Positions 27,193 to 37,464 of a DNA stretch of 64,000 bases are shown here, one piece after another. The DNA is from Corynebacterium glyciniphilum AJ 3170 (lineage in GTDB: Bacteria > Actinomycetota > Actinomycetes > Mycobacteriales > Mycobacteriaceae), in NCBI RefSeq assembly GCF_000626675.1, contig NZ_CP006842.1:2046001-2110000 (forward strand), written 5' to 3'. The position numbers and the translations under genes are program-made. Within the stretch, counting starts at the first letter, position 1. Each line of letters opens with the position of its first letter. The notes below the pieces were generated by a model. That model saw nothing but the letters and a program-made list of their open reading frames with translations, did no database searches and was not told the origin of the DNA.

Positions 27193-30100
27193 CTACGCCT
27201 TGACGAGATCAGCAGACACGCCGTCACCCACGTCGTGGGGCAAGGTCTCTCCGACAACCACCGACACGGACGTCGCCAACACTTCACCAGCGATCGTCTC
27301 GGTGTGTTCGTCGGCCCAGACCTTCTTCTCCTCCGGCACCGACAGCGTCAGCGTGATGCGGTCGGAGACGTCAAAGCCGGATGCCTTACGCGCATCCTGC
27401 ACGCCACGGACCCGATCAGCGGCCCACCCCTCTGCCTCAAGTTCCGGAGTCACGGTGGTGTCGAGGACGACGAGGCCGTCCCCACCCGGGATCTCGGCAG
27501 TATTCTCCGGGTCGACCGCCACGAGCTTGCGGTTGAACTCGCCGTCGACCAGCTCGATGCCGTCGGCCGTCACCGTCCCGTCCTCCGCAACGGTGTAGTT
27601 GCCGGTCTTGACCGCCTTGATCACCTTCTGGACGTCCTTGCCCAGCCGCGGCCCGGCGGCGCGAGCGTTGACCACCACGTCGAAGCGCCCTACGGACGAT
27701 ACGTCGTCAGTCAGTGTTACATCCTTGACATTCACCTCGTCACGGATAATCGACGCGAAATCTGCCAACGCATTGGACTCGGGCAACGCCACGGTGAGCC
27801 CCGGCAGCGGGAGCCGGTTGCGCAACTTGTGCGACTTGCGCAACGACGACGTTGCCGAGCACACGCCACGCACCGCATCCATGGAGGCCACCAGTGCCTC
27901 GTCCGCCGGGAGGTCGTCCGCGGAAGGCCAGTCGGTGAGGTGCACCGAACGTTCGCCGGTCAAGCCCCGCCAGATGACCTCCGTCGTCATCGGCAGCAAC
28001 GGTGCCGCAACGCGGCACAGCGTCTCCAGCACCGTGTACAGCGTGTTGAACGCTTCCGGGTGCCCGTTCTCGCCGGAGTCACCAGCCCAGAAACGGTCGC
28101 GGGAGCGCCGTACGTACCAGTTGGTCAACACATCACAGAACTGACGGATCTCATCAGTGGCGGAGGCGATGTCCGTCGCGTCCAACGCACCGGTGACCGC
28201 CGAAACAGTGTCGTGCAGCTTGGCCAGAATGTACCGGTCCAACACATTCGACGACGTGGTGTCCCGACGCGCCGGAGTGTGCGCGTACAGCCGCAGGAAC
28301 GAGTAGGCATTCCACATCGGCAACATCGCCTGGCGCACTCCCTCACGGATGCCCTGTTCAGTCACAATGAGGTTGCCACCACGCAGGATCGGCGAACTCA
28401 TCAGGAACCACCGCATCGCGTCCGAGCCGTCGCGGTCGAAGACTTCGTTGACGTCGGGGTAGTTCCCCTTCGACTTCGACATCTTCAGTCCGTCGTCGCC
28501 CAGCACAATGCCATGCGACACAACCTTGGTGAAAGCGGGACGGTCGAACAGTGCGGTCGACAACACGTGCAGGAGGTAGAACCACCCGCGGGTCTGCCCG
28601 ATGTACTCCACGATGAAATCTGCCGGTGAATGGGAGTCGAACCACTCCTTGTTCTCGAACGGGTAGTGCACCTGTGCGAACGGCATCGAACCGGAGTCGA
28701 ACCACACGTCGAGGACGTCCGGAACGCGACGCATCGTCGACTGCCCTGTGGGGTCGTCCGGGTTGGGCCTGGTCAGCTCGTCGATGTAGGGACGGTGCAG
28801 CGACTCCGGGCGCACTCCGAAGTCTGCCTCCAACTCATCGAGCGAACCGTACACGTCGATGCGCGGATACTGGTCGTTGTCCGACACCCACACAGGAATC
28901 GGCGAGCCCCAGTAGCGTGAGCGGGAGATGTTCCAGTCACGGGCACCCTCGAGCCATTTGCCGAACTGTCCGTCACGGATATGCTCCGGGATCCACTCGA
29001 TCTGTTCGTGGTTCAGCTCCACCATCCGGTCCCGGAACGAGGAGACGGACACGAACCAGCTCGGCAGTGCCATGTAGATCAGCGGTTCACCGGAGCGCCA
29101 GGAGTGCGGGTAAGAGTGCTCGATGGTCTGGTGACGCACCACCCTTCCCGCAGCCTTGAGGTCACGGATGATGTCCTTGTTCGCGTCGAAGACCAACTGG
29201 CCCTCATAGTCGGGTACAAGGGAGGTGAACTTGCCGTCCATGTCCACCGGCACCACGGTGTCGATCCCTGCCGCATTGCAGGTGGTCATGTCGTCCTCAC
29301 CGAAGGCAGGTGCCTGGTGGACGACACCGGTACCGTCCTCGGTGGTGACATAGTCCGCAGCCAGGACACGGAACGGCCGCTTCTCCCCCCACTCGGCGCG
29401 GTCCGCGAAGTAGTCGAAGATCGGCTCGTAGGTCAGCCCGACCAACTGCTCGCCGACGAACTCCGCCACCACCTCGGCAGCCTCACCCAGCTCACTGTTG
29501 TAGGCAGCCATCAGGTCCTTCGCCAGCAGGACGGTACGACCGACGACCGCATCAGCTCCGCCTTCGGCGACGCTAACCAGCACATAGGTGACCGACGGGT
29601 TAACTGCCAGGGCAAGGTTCGACGGCAACGTCCAGGGTGTCGTCGTCCACGCCAACGCTGACGCCTCAGCAAGCTCCGGGTGTGCCGCCAACGTCTCCAC
29701 CGCGGCGGTGCCCGGGTGGGCGCCGGTGACCGGGAATGTCACGGTCAGAGTGGGGTCCTGGCGCATCTTGTAGGAGTCGTCCAGGCGGGTCTCCTGGTTC
29801 GACAACGGGGTGTGCTCCGCCCAGGAATAAGGCAGCACCCGGAAGCCCTGGTAGATCAGGCCCTTGTCGTACAGGTTCTTGAACGCCCAGATCACCGACT
29901 CCATGTACGACAGGTCCATGGTCTTGTACCCGTTGTCGAAGTCCACCCACCGGGCCTGGCGAGTGACGTATTCTTTCCATTCATCGGTATACCGCAGCAC
30001 CGACGTCGCGCAGTACTCGTTGAACGACGCCAGGCCCATCTTCTCGATGTCGCCCTTGTCGGTGATGCCGAGCTGCTTCTCCGCCTCCAGCTCCGCGGGC

Positions 30101-30399
30101 AGGCCGTGGGTGTCCCAGCCGAAGACTCGCGGGACGCGGTAGCCGCGCATGGTCTTGTAGCGCGGGACGATGTCCTTGACATATCCGGTCAGCAGGTGAC
30201 CGTAGTGCGGGAGACCGTTGGCGAACGGCGGGCCGTCGTAGAAGATGTACTCCGGCGAACCCTCACGGTTGTCGAGGGACGCCTGGAAGGTGTCGTCCTG
30301 CTTCCAGTAGTCGAGGACGGAGCGTTCCATCGTCGGGAACGAGCTGGTGCCGTTCGACATGTCGGTGTGCGGGTACGCTCCGCCGGCGGGGGTGGTCAT
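27193..30399 (-). CDS. ileS: Isoleucyl-tRNA synthetase, long (eukaryote-like) type
   Basis: Charges tRNA-Ile. 1068 residues, the length of the type-2 IleRS found in many actinobacteria. The class I HIGH motif reads HYGH in [16 protein letters not shown] (about residues 53-68). WDTHGLP follows, then the editing domain and the KMSKSKGNY motif near residue 637. A tRNA-binding anticodon region and a long C-terminal domain complete it. The ATG at 30399 has AGGAG at 6 bases. Expression is controlled by the T-box leader immediately upstream. Confidence 0.97.
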   Translation of the reverse strand: MTTPAGGAYPHTDMSNGTSSFPTMERSVLDYWKQDDTFQASLDNREGSPEYIFYDGPPFANGLPHYGHLLTGYVKDIVPRYKTMRGYRVPRVFGWDTHGLPAELEAEKQLGITDKGDIEKMGLASFNEYCATSVLRYTDEWKEYVTRQARWVDFDNGYKTMDLSYMESVIWAFKNLYDKGLIYQGFRVLPYSWAEHTPLSNQETRLDDSYKMRQDPTLTVTFPVTGAHPGTAAVETLAAHPELAEASALAWTTTPWTLPSNLALAVNPSVTYVLVSVAEGGADAVVGRTVLLAKDLMAAYNSELGEAAEVVAEFVGEQLVGLTYEPIFDYFADRAEWGEKRPFRVLAADYVTTEDGTGVVHQAPAFGEDDMTTCNAAGIDTVVPVDMDGKFTSLVPDYEGQLVFDANKDIIRDLKAAGRVVRHQTIEHSYPHSWRSGEPLIYMALPSWFVSVSSFRDRMVELNHEQIEWIPEHIRDGQFGKWLEGARDWNISRSRYWGSPIPVWVSDNDQYPRIDVYGSLDELEADFGVRPESLHRPYIDELTRPNPDDPTGQSTMRRVPDVLDVWFDSGSMPFAQVHYPFENKEWFDSHSPADFIVEYIGQTRGWFYLLHVLSTALFDRPAFTKVVSHGIVLGDDGLKMSKSKGNYPDVNEVFDRDGSDAMRWFLMSSPILRGGNLIVTEQGIREGVRQAMLPMWNAYSFLRLYAHTPARRDTTSSNVLDRYILAKLHDTVSAVTGALDATDIASATDEIRQFCDVLTNWYVRRSRDRFWAGDSGENGHPEAFNTLYTVLETLCRVAAPLLPMTTEVIWRGLTGERSVHLTDWPSADDLPADEALVASMDAVRGVCSATSSLRKSHKLRNRLPLPGLTVALPESNALADFASIIRDEVNVKDVTLTDDVSSVGRFDVVVNARAAGPRLGKDVQKVIKAVKTGNYTVAEDGTVTADGIELVDGEFNRKLVAVDPENTAEIPGGDGLVVLDTTVTPELEAEGWAADRVRGVQDARKASGFDVSDRITLTLSVPEEKKVWADEHTETIAGEVLATSVSVVVGETLPHDVGDGVSADLVKA

Positions 30400-30612
30400 C
30401 GCGGACTCCTCGTAAGGTCGTGTGCTTTGTCACGGTCCGCGGGGACGTCGCCTGTGCGGCAACGCGGTACCACCCCGCTTGGGTTCCCCGGCGACACCGC
30501 CGTGCCGGGAAATCCCGCTTGTTCCTACGGCTGTGACGTGCCGCGACGACGTCCGGTTCTACTCGACCCACCCCGTCCCGGGGCAGACCTTTCTTCCGGA
30601 TCGCTCCCCGGT
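30400..30612 (-). ncRNA. T-box leader of ileS, translational type
   Basis: The minus strand holds the conserved T-box GGGGTGGTACCGCG at 30463-30476, preceded by several stem-loops. T-box RNAs bind the uncharged cognate tRNA through this bulge. CGCGGAC (30435-30441) pairs perfectly with GTCCGCG (30400-30406) beside the ATG. The AGGAG ribosome site (30406-30410) lies at the foot of that helix. No U-run follows, so control is at translation initiation, as in other actinobacterial ileS T-boxes. I could not place the Ile specifier with confidence; an ATC followed by A at 30612-30615 is one candidate. Confidence 0.85.
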
Positions 30613-30635
30613 GATGGCCGGATCACTGCGATTGA

Positions 30636-30660
30636 AAAACCCCGCACGGCGGTGCGGGGC
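30636..30660 (-). terminator. Rho-independent terminator of the wag31 transcript
   Basis: Minus-strand GCCCCGCAC-CGCC-GTGCGGGG followed by TTTTT. It lies 23 bases after the stop of the 52-residue membrane-protein gene and closes the whole division cluster. Confidence 0.9.
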
Positions 30661-30683
30661 CGGTCAGATATGGAGTATACGCC

Positions 30684-30842
30684 TCACCGTCTCCGGTGGA
30701 GAAACAGGTCGACGACGAAAATGACGATTCCCACCACCGCCACCCCGATGCAGATCCACGCCCACAGCGCCGACCCCACGTACAGGGCGACGAGCAGGGC
30801 TAGGAACCCCAGCAGGGACATCAAGAGAGACAGTGCGAGCAT
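30684..30842 (-). CDS. 52-residue membrane protein downstream of wag31
   Basis: Short gene read by eye on the minus strand: MLALSLLMSLLGFLALLVAL, a Gly/Trp-containing middle (YVGSALWAWICIG), then a second helix and FLHRRR at the end. Two hydrophobic helices with a positive C-terminus suggest a small inner-membrane protein. It is 39 bp from the wag31 stop and ends just before the cluster terminator, so it is cotranscribed. No good ribosome site precedes the ATG, which lowers confidence. Mycobacteria have a membrane protein (Rv2144c) at the same place, but the similarity is positional only. Confidence 0.55.
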   Translation of the reverse strand: MLALSLLMSLLGFLALLVALYVGSALWAWICIGVAVVGIVIFVVDLFLHRRR

Positions 30843-30881
30843 CGTTACCGCCGTCCGCCGTTTACGTCGTAGACCGGAGAA

Positions 30882-31901
30882 CTACTTCTCGCCGAAGTCG
30901 ATGTTGGAGTTCGGGGCCGCGGTGCTGCGGCTGTTGAGCTCCTCCAACTGGGACTCCAGGAAGGTCTTCAGACGGGTACGGTACTCCCGCTCGTAGGTGC
31001 GCAGTTCCTCGATACGGCTTTCCAGCGCGGTCTGCTGCTTCTTCACCGTGGTCATGATCTCGGTGTGCTTGCGCTCGGCGTCCTGCTGCAGGGCATCCGC
31101 CTTCTCCTGGGCGGCGCGGACCTGTGCCTCGGACTGAGCGGTTGCGTCGGAGATCAGGGTCTCGGACTTCTGCGTTGCGTCTGCGACCAGCGTGTCAGCC
31201 TTCTGCTGTGCCTCGGCGACCGTCTTGCGCGCTTTCTGGTCCGCCTCGGCGAGCTGCTTCTCGGACCGCTTCTGCGCGTCAGACAGCTGCGAGCTGGCCT
31301 TGGAGTTCGCATCCTCGAGGGTGCGGTTGGCCTCACCACGTGCATCGTCCAGCATGGCCTGGGACTCGGACTTGGCGTCTCCGGTGAGTCGGTCCGCCAT
31401 CTCCTGGGCCATACTCAGAACGCGGGCGGCCTGCATGTGGGTGTCGGCGTTAGCGGTGCCGGACTCCTGCGCCGTCTCCGTGACCGGTGCCTGGGCAGCG
31501 GCGGCCGCCGGGGCCTGAGCTGCCTGCGACGACGCGGCCTCGGCACGCTTCTCTGCATCGGCAGCCTTGTTCTCCGCCGCCGCAGCACGCTTCTCGGCCG
31601 TGGCGGTGGCGTCCTGTGCCTTCTTCAGCTCGGCTTCGAGCTCGGTGACCCGGGCACGGGCCTCCTCAAGCTCAGCCGCCACCTCGGAATCATCGGACGA
31701 CGCAGAGGCAGCAGCCGGGGCCGCGACAGCTGCTCCCGACCCCACCTGCCCACGAAGGTCATCATTCTCGTCTTGGAGCTCGGCAAGTGTGTCTTCGACG
31801 AGATCGAGGAACTGGTCAACCTCGTCCTCGTTGTAGCCACGCTTGCCGATCGGCGGCTTGCTGAATGCCACGTTATGAACGTCAGCGGGAGTCAACGGCA
31901 T
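30882..31901 (-). CDS. wag31: DivIVA-family polar growth protein
   Basis: Cytoplasmic coiled-coil scaffold that marks negatively curved poles and recruits the elongation machinery; essential in corynebacteria. 339 residues. The DivIVA N-terminal membrane-binding domain is at 1-60 ([20 protein letters not shown], then [19 protein letters not shown]). An Ala-rich spacer with two coiled-coil blocks (about 70-125 and 150-310) follows, and the C-terminus is short and polar. GAAGGGAAC precedes the ATG. It is the next-to-last gene of the division cluster. Confidence 0.96.
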   Translation of the reverse strand: MPLTPADVHNVAFSKPPIGKRGYNEDEVDQFLDLVEDTLAELQDENDDLRGQVGSGAAVAAPAAASASSDDSEVAAELEEARARVTELEAELKKAQDATATAEKRAAAAENKAADAEKRAEAASSQAAQAPAAAAAQAPVTETAQESGTANADTHMQAARVLSMAQEMADRLTGDAKSESQAMLDDARGEANRTLEDANSKASSQLSDAQKRSEKQLAEADQKARKTVAEAQQKADTLVADATQKSETLISDATAQSEAQVRAAQEKADALQQDAERKHTEIMTTVKKQQTALESRIEELRTYEREYRTRLKTFLESQLEELNSRSTAAPNSNIDFGEK

Positions 31902-32093
31902 CGGTAGTTCCCTTCACAGTCGATATGTTCCGCCGGCCGAGGAGGCCGGACAGCGAGTCAGTCACGATCTTATCAGCGACTACGTCCACAAGGCTTCAGG
32001 TTCAACCTTATGTGCAGTCTTTCAGGTCAGTTATACAGCAGGGGTTTTCCTACCTGCAAGAATGTCAGGACAGAAGCACACCCACACGGTCGG
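31902..32093 (-). promoter_or_regulatory. wag31 promoter region
   Basis: The gap has two promoter candidates on the minus strand. One is an extended -10 TGATAAGAT (hexamer 31967-31972). The other is TTGCAG, an 18-bp spacer and TATAAC further upstream. A hairpin, CCGGCC-N5-GGCCGG (31933-31949), lies in the leader between the -10 and the ATG. Confidence 0.5.
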
Positions 32094-32390
32094 TCACGCC
32101 TGTGCGGCGATACTCATCAGGATCGTGATGAGAATCGAGATCCCGAAGAAGAGTACGAGAACCGACACATCCAGCGCCACCCCGCCCAGCCGGAGAGGCG
32201 GGATCACCCGGCGCAGGGGGCGGACCACGACGTCGGTAAGCACGAATACAGGCTCAGCGATCAGCGCGAACCGGCGCGACGGACGCCATTGGCGGGAGAA
32301 GGAACGGATCATCTCGATGATGACCCGTGCGAGGAGGATGAACCAGTACAGCCTCAGGAGCAGTGCGATGAGATAGAGAGTTGTGGCCAC
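32094..32390 (-). CDS. yggT: YggT-family membrane protein
   Basis: 98 residues with two membrane regions (about 3-25 and 72-95) around a basic loop. LYWFILLARVIIEMIRSF and the PLRRVIPPLRLGGVALDVSVL stretch are typical of YggT. In actinobacteria the family sits between sepF and divIVA and is thought to support the division or polar growth machinery. The GTG start is 6 bases after the sepF stop. Confidence 0.93.
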   Translation of the reverse strand: MATTLYLIALLLRLYWFILLARVIIEMIRSFSRQWRPSRRFALIAEPVFVLTDVVVRPLRRVIPPLRLGGVALDVSVLVLFFGISILITILMSIAAQA

Positions 32391-32396
32391 GGTGTT

Positions 32397-32999
32397 CTAC
32401 TGGTCCTCCACCAACTGGTCGAGCTGGCTCTGGTCTAGGGTCACGGAGGCGGGGATCAGCGCGAAATTACGCAGCCCGCCGAGCTTCTTCAGTGTACCGT
32501 CCAGACCCTTCGCGAGCCCGACGGAGAAGTCCAGCACGCGACTGGCCTCGGCTTTCTCCATCCCGGAGAGGTTCAGGACGACGATATCCCCTGCCTTGAA
32601 CTCCATCGCCAACTCCCCTGCCTGCTGGAACGAGCTCAATGCCAGTCGGACGACCTGCGGCTCGCGAGCGGGTGTCGCCGGCACCGGCGCGACAGGAGGC
32701 GTACTCACGTCGGCGCGGCGGGAGGGCCGGGCCGGGCGGTAGTCGTAGTCGGTCCGGTCAACTCGGTCGGTCCGGTCAGCACGACTCCCCCGGTCTGAAC
32801 GTTCGGAGCGGTCGATCCGCTCACCCCGGTCACGGTCGTAGTCCCGCTCCCGATCGTCCTCGCGGTCCTGGTACCGCCCCGACTGCCGGTAGCCGCCCCG
32901 GTCCTCCTCGAACTCGTCGCGGTAATACGGGTCATCGAAGCTGTCAACGTCACCGAAGCCGAAGAAATCCTTGACCTTCCCGGTGATTCCGTCTGCCAT
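32397..32999 (-). CDS. sepF: Cell division protein SepF
   Basis: Membrane anchor and cross-linker of FtsZ filaments in bacteria without FtsA. 200 residues. The N-terminal membrane-targeting helix (MADGITGKVKDFFGFGD) is followed by a strongly charged Asp/Arg-rich disordered linker of about 80 residues, then the SepF fold at about 112-195 (EPQVVRLALSSFQQAGELA, GDIVVLNLSGMEKAEASRVL). A TTGACA hexamer on the minus strand lies in the 70-bp gap upstream and could be a -35. yggS, the usual gene between yfiH and sepF, is absent here. Confidence 0.95.
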   Translation of the reverse strand: MADGITGKVKDFFGFGDVDSFDDPYYRDEFEEDRGGYRQSGRYQDREDDRERDYDRDRGERIDRSERSDRGSRADRTDRVDRTDYDYRPARPSRRADVSTPPVAPVPATPAREPQVVRLALSSFQQAGELAMEFKAGDIVVLNLSGMEKAEASRVLDFSVGLAKGLDGTLKKLGGLRNFALIPASVTLDQSQLDQLVEDQ

Positions 33000-33069
33000 G
33001 GTCTGTCTCGCTTTCTCTGGGATGTGTCGTACGCGGGTCGTCTGCTGTCAAAAATACCGGGAAGTGGCG

Positions 33070-33813
33070 TCAGACGTCGGTAATCCAGACCACCGAAGCC
33101 TGGCGTCCCGTCTGTCCTTCTCTACGGTACGAAAAGAAGTTCTCCTCGGAGATCGTGCTCCGCGGGTCCGCGTCGACTGACGTGATCCCGGCGCCGAGCA
33201 GCTGGCGGGTGATTCCGGCGCGGATGTCCAGGCCCGCAGTGCCCCGGGTCGTGGTCGTGCGGGATCCGGGCAACCGGTCCTCGACGTTCCTGGCCATCTC
33301 TTCGGGTACTTCGTAGTCCTCGCCGGCGGCCGCCGCACCGAGCAGTGCGTGGACCCTGGCGGGGACGGCGCCGAGCTCCGTCATCGCGGCGATCGTCGCC
33401 GGGACCACTCCGTTGCGCGCACCCATGCGTCCGGCATGCACGGCAGCGACAACACCGGCGTCCTCGTCGGACAGGAGGACCGGAACGCAGTCGGCGGTCA
33501 GCACGACCAGTGCGACGCCGGGCTCCCGGGTCACCAAGGCATCGGTGAACTCTACCGGCCCACCGTCAAGGGAATCGAGCAGTTCACCGGTGACCTCCGT
33601 GACATTCGGCGAGTGGATCTGCTCCATGTAGACCATCCGTTCGGGCGGTACACCGATCAACTCCGCCAGCCGCAGGCGGTTGGCCGCCACATCGGCAGCA
33701 TCATCACCGACATGGTCGGCGAGATTGAACGAGGAGAAGTCTCCGGACGACGACCCACCGTGCCGGTCGGTCACCACCTTACGGACGCGACGCTCAGAGG
33801 AAGGTCGGGACAT
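33070..33813 (-). CDS. yfiH: YfiH/LACC1-family polyphenol oxidase-like protein
   Basis: 247 residues. Family enzymes act on purine nucleosides using a Cys-His-His metal site. The site residues appear in [23 protein letters not shown] and [10 protein letters not shown] (the usual WRG after HAG is RMG here). The start is taken at ATG 33813 ([12 protein letters not shown]). The open frame runs on into ftsZ in another phase, but family members begin close to [10 protein letters not shown]. The gene overlaps the end of ftsZ by 20 bases. Confidence 0.9.
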   Translation of the reverse strand: MSRPSSERRVRKVVTDRHGGSSSGDFSSFNLADHVGDDAADVAANRLRLAELIGVPPERMVYMEQIHSPNVTEVTGELLDSLDGGPVEFTDALVTREPGVALVVLTADCVPVLLSDEDAGVVAAVHAGRMGARNGVVPATIAAMTELGAVPARVHALLGAAAAGEDYEVPEEMARNVEDRLPGSRTTTTRGTAGLDIRAGITRQLLGAGITSVDADPRSTISEENFFSYRREGQTGRQASVVWITDV

Positions 33814-35056
33814 CGAGGTCATCATCCCCCTCATCACCACGGTCATCACGGCGGGTATCCCGACGGTCGCTGTTCGAGGTGAACAGCCCCGAGGAACTCG
33901 GCGACTCCGACGACCCCGGGACACCGGAGCGCGACCGGCGGGTGAAGCTGGTCGAGCCGGCGCTCTGCGGCTGAGCCTCGGTCCGTTGGGCGGCGGGGGC
34001 ATCCTCACCGTTGAAGATACCGGGCTGGGACTGTTCGGCAGCGGGAGCGGTGCTGGCACCGTTCTCCGGCGCGCGGTGCTGGCCCCGACGCGGTGTGGAG
34101 GTCACGTTCGGCGAGTCATCGAATCCGGTGGCGATGACGGTCACACGAACCTCGTCGCCGAGCTGGTCGTCAATGATGGTACCGAAGATAATGTTGGCGT
34201 CCTCGTCCGCGAGATCCTGGACGATCGTAGCCGCCTCGTTGACCTCGAAGAGCCCCAGGTCGGACCCACCGGCGAAGGAGAGCAACACGCCCTTGGCCCC
34301 CTGCATGGTCGTCTCCAGCAGCGGGGAGTTTATCGCCAGCTCGGTCGCCTTGCGGGCACGGTCGTCCCCACGTGAACTGCCGATACCCATCAGCGCCGAA
34401 CCTGCGTCGGTCATCACCGAGCGCACATCGGCGAAGTCCACGTTGATCACGCCGGGAGTAGTGATCAGGCGGGTGATGCCCTCGACACCGGAGTGGAGGA
34501 CCTCGTCGGCCTTGCGGAAGGCGTCCATCAACTGGAGATCAGCGTCGCCCATCTTCAGCAGGCTGTCGTTCGGGATGACGATGAGCGTGTCGCAGACGTC
34601 GCGCAGCGCTTCGATGCCCTCAAGCGCCTGCTTGGAACGACGCTGCCCCTCGAAGGTAAACGGCCGGGTGACGACACCGACGGTCAGCGCGCCCTTCTTC
34701 TTGGCGATGTTCGCAACCACCGGTGCAGCACCGGTCCCGGTACCGCCGCCCTCACCACAGGTCACGAAAACCATGTCGGAGCCTTCGATGACCTCCTCGA
34801 TCTGCTCCTTGTGATCCTCTGCCGACTTCCGGCCGACCTCGGGGTTGGCACCGGCACCGAGACCGCGGGTCTCGGCCTGACCGATGTCCAGCTTGGTGTC
34901 CGCATCAGTGAGCAGGAGTGCCTGCGCGTCGGTGTTGATCGCAACGAACTCCACACCCTGGAGATTCGCGTCGATCATCCTGTTCACGGCGTTGACACCA
35001 CCGCCACCGACACCGACGACGGTGATCTTGGCGAGGTGGTTGTCGTAGAGGGTCAT
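33794..35056 (-). CDS. ftsZ: Cell division GTPase FtsZ
   Basis: Tubulin homologue that builds the Z-ring. 420 residues. The glycine loop is [12 protein letters not shown] (14-25) and the tubulin signature [10 protein letters not shown] is at 101-110, with [11 protein letters not shown] further on. A variable Ser/Arg/Asp-rich linker is followed by the C-terminal peptide DDLDVPTFL, the binding site for SepF and other partners. It has a 170-bp upstream gap of its own, so it probably has private promoters besides read-through from ftsQ. Confidence 0.98.
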   Translation of the reverse strand: MTLYDNHLAKITVVGVGGGGVNAVNRMIDANLQGVEFVAINTDAQALLLTDADTKLDIGQAETRGLGAGANPEVGRKSAEDHKEQIEEVIEGSDMVFVTCGEGGGTGTGAAPVVANIAKKKGALTVGVVTRPFTFEGQRRSKQALEGIEALRDVCDTLIVIPNDSLLKMGDADLQLMDAFRKADEVLHSGVEGITRLITTPGVINVDFADVRSVMTDAGSALMGIGSSRGDDRARKATELAINSPLLETTMQGAKGVLLSFAGGSDLGLFEVNEAATIVQDLADEDANIIFGTIIDDQLGDEVRVTVIATGFDDSPNVTSTPRRGQHRAPENGASTAPAAEQSQPGIFNGEDAPAAQRTEAQPQSAGSTSFTRRSRSGVPGSSESPSSSGLFTSNSDRRDTRRDDRGDEGDDDLDVPTFL

Positions 35057-35226
35057 GGTGTGCGCTCTCTTTCCCGGTGTGCCTGGCGGTGCCTGGCGAT
35101 GTCTGCCTGTTGTGCTGTCGCTCTAACTCTGCGACCAATTGTGTGTGACACGACGGTGATTTCCGCGGACATTTTTCTTGCGTGTCGTATCCCTCAACGT
35201 CGGGTTGAGACTTATCGAGGGTTATT
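35057..35226 (-). promoter_or_regulatory. ftsQ-ftsZ gap, probable ftsZ promoter region
   Basis: 170 bp without a gene. An inverted repeat, CTCAAC-N5-GTTGAG (35193-35209), lies near the ftsQ end. Several A/T-rich hexamers are possible -10 elements, but none is close to consensus, so I do not fix a promoter. ftsZ of C. glutamicum is known to have several promoters. Confidence 0.4.
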
Positions 35227-35940
35227 TCAGTCCCGGACCGAGGGCAGCGCCGGGTTCGAGACATTCCACCGCTGTCCCTCCCTCGTGAGTACCACCCGTG
35301 TCGCCTCAGCCTTCTCCTCGGCACGGTCGGCGGAACCCCAGTACACCTCGCGTCCCTCGGCGAAGCGCAGGGTGACTTCCTCCGCAGACGACGCGTCAAC
35401 CTCCTCCACTGTCCCGCGGAGCTCATCCGGCAGGGCCCCGAGCACCGTTCCTGCCGCTTCGAGGGCACCGGAATCATCGGCAGACGCCTGCACCGGCACA
35501 GCTCCCTCCGGGCTCTCGCCGCGGAGGAAGACGCGGCCACGTTCGTTGATCACCAGCGGGCCGTCGTCCCCGTCGACGACCCCGACAGCGTTGTACTCGG
35601 TGATGTTCACCCGGACGCCCGACGGCCACTCACGGGAGACGGTCACTTTCTCGACCCAGGGCAGCTCGGAAACGGACTTTGCTGCGTCACCGGTGTCAGC
35701 GAACAGCAGATTCTGTCCCTCCACCGGCGATGCCGCCGAGATGACCTGCTCCGGTGTGAGGTGCCCGGTCCCCTCGACCTCGATGGTGCGGACCTGGAAC
35801 AGGGGACTGAACACGACCACGGCCGCCACGACCACGAGCAGGCCGAGCACCCCCAGGACGACGGCGAGCCTGCGCCGTCGACGGGGATCCCGCCGACTCT
35901 TCCGCCGAGCCCGCGTGGCACGGGTGTCACTGCTCGCCAT
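35227..35940 (-). CDS. ftsQ: Cell division protein FtsQ
   Basis: 237 residues. A very basic cytoplasmic N-terminus (RATRARRKSRRDPRRRRR) precedes one membrane helix at about 25-45. The extracytoplasmic POTRA domain begins at FQVRTIEVEGTGHLTPEQV, followed by the FtsQ beta domain. It links septal peptidoglycan synthesis to the ring with FtsL and FtsB. It starts 6 bases after the murC stop. Confidence 0.94.
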   Translation of the reverse strand: MASSDTRATRARRKSRRDPRRRRRLAVVLGVLGLLVVVAAVVVFSPLFQVRTIEVEGTGHLTPEQVISAASPVEGQNLLFADTGDAAKSVSELPWVEKVTVSREWPSGVRVNITEYNAVGVVDGDDGPLVINERGRVFLRGESPEGAVPVQASADDSGALEAAGTVLGALPDELRGTVEEVDASSAEEVTLRFAEGREVYWGSADRAEEKAEATRVVLTREGQRWNVSNPALPSVRD

Positions 35941-35946
35941 CGGGAA

Positions 35947-37461
35947 TCAGCCTTCGTCCGGGGCGGTTGCGTCGAGCACCCGCAGAATTTCATCGGCAAG
36001 CATCGTGACTGTCCCCGCCCCGACCGTCAGCACGACGTCACCGTCCTCCGCCACCTCTGCGACACGCGCGGGAGCATCGGCGAAGCGAGGTTCATAATGG
36101 ACCTCCGTCGTCGTCCTGTCCACCCGGTCGGTGATAACCCGACTGTCCACACCCTCGACCGGTTCCTCCCGCGCGCCGAAGATGTCCAGCACCACGACAA
36201 CATCCGCCAGGGACAACGCCTCGGCGAACTCCGCGGCGAAAGCCAGGGTGCGGGAGTACAGGTGCGGCTGAAACACGGCGACGACACGGCCGGACTGCCC
36301 GGTATCCTCGTGACGGGCACGCACTTTCTCACGCGCCGCCGTCACGACCGCGCGGACCTCGGTCGGGTGGTGGGCGTAGTCGTCGTAGACCTCCACCCCA
36401 CCGACACGTCCGTGGTACTCGAAGCGTCGACGCACCCCGTCGAAGGACGCGACACCGGCGGCCATCCCGTCGACCGGGGCGCCGACCAGGATGCCCGCAA
36501 CCAGCGACGCCACACCGTTGATCAGCATGTGCTGGCCGGGGGTACGCACGGTCACGTGGACGGTGTCCACGGAACCTGCGGTGAGCCGTACCTCCGCGTC
36601 GGTACCACCGTCAGACAGCGTGCCGGTCGACAGAATCTCCGCGGCCACGGGGACGGCCGGGTGAGCTGCAGCAGCGGCGGAGGTGCCGTAACCGAGCACG
36701 CGCACCCCCTCGGCGACATGGACCTCGCCCGCGACGATAGACTCCGCCAGCCGCGCGCTCCCGTCGTCGTCCAGGCACAGGACGAGGGCTCCACCGGGGA
36801 CGACGCGTCCGGCGAACTGCTCGAACACCTCGCGGTAGGCCTGCTCTGTCCCGAAGAAGTCGAGATGGTCCGGCTCGATGTTCGTGACCACCGCGACCTC
36901 CGGCGAGTAGGACAGGAATGAGCCGTCCGACTCGTCGGCCTCCGCGACGAAGACATCGCCGGTGCCGTGGTGGGCGTTCGTCCCCGCCCGGTTGAGCTGT
37001 CCGCCGATGGCGAATGACGGGTCCATACCCGCGTGCTGGAGCGCAACCACCGCCATCGAAGTCGTCGACGTCTTGCCGTGGGTACCGGCCATCAGCACGG
37101 CGCGTCTGCCCTCCATCAGCAGTGCGAGGACGTCGGAGCGCCGCAACAGCGGGACACCGGCCTCACGTGCCGCCACGAGCTCCGGGTTGTCCTGCGGAAT
37201 AGCGGCAAAGGACGTCACCACCGCGTCCGGCAGGCCGCCGTCCGGCATGCCCACCGTGAGGTTCTCCGCACGGTGCCCCACAGCGACGTCGGCGCCCGCC
37301 GCACGTAGCGCCAGCACGATCCGCGACTCCTTCATGTCCGATCCGCTGACCGACACTCCACGGTCCAGCAGGATCCGTGCAATGCCGGACATCCCGGCGC
37401 CGCCGATCCCGACCATGTGGACGTGACGGAGGTCTTCCACCGAACTCACCGTTGTGCTCAC
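35947..37461 (-). CDS. murC: UDP-N-acetylmuramate--L-alanine ligase
   Basis: Adds L-Ala to UDP-MurNAc using ATP, the first peptide step. 504 residues. The N-terminal Rossmann signature is [18 protein letters not shown], the ATP loop is [13 protein letters not shown], and [20 protein letters not shown] and [10 protein letters not shown] are typical of MurC. It follows murG by 3 bases. Confidence 0.97.
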   Translation of the reverse strand: MSTTVSSVEDLRHVHMVGIGGAGMSGIARILLDRGVSVSGSDMKESRIVLALRAAGADVAVGHRAENLTVGMPDGGLPDAVVTSFAAIPQDNPELVAAREAGVPLLRRSDVLALLMEGRRAVLMAGTHGKTSTTSMAVVALQHAGMDPSFAIGGQLNRAGTNAHHGTGDVFVAEADESDGSFLSYSPEVAVVTNIEPDHLDFFGTEQAYREVFEQFAGRVVPGGALVLCLDDDGSARLAESIVAGEVHVAEGVRVLGYGTSAAAAAHPAVPVAAEILSTGTLSDGGTDAEVRLTAGSVDTVHVTVRTPGQHMLINGVASLVAGILVGAPVDGMAAGVASFDGVRRRFEYHGRVGGVEVYDDYAHHPTEVRAVVTAAREKVRARHEDTGQSGRVVAVFQPHLYSRTLAFAAEFAEALSLADVVVVLDIFGAREEPVEGVDSRVITDRVDRTTTEVHYEPRFADAPARVAEVAEDGDVVLTVGAGTVTMLADEILRVLDATAPDEG

Positions 37462-37464
37462 CTG

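Noticed and set aside
33814..34059. N-terminal extension of YfiH into ftsZ
   Set aside because: The extension is Pro/Arg/Ser-rich and antiphase to ftsZ coding; family members start near [10 protein letters not shown], and ATG 33813 fits.
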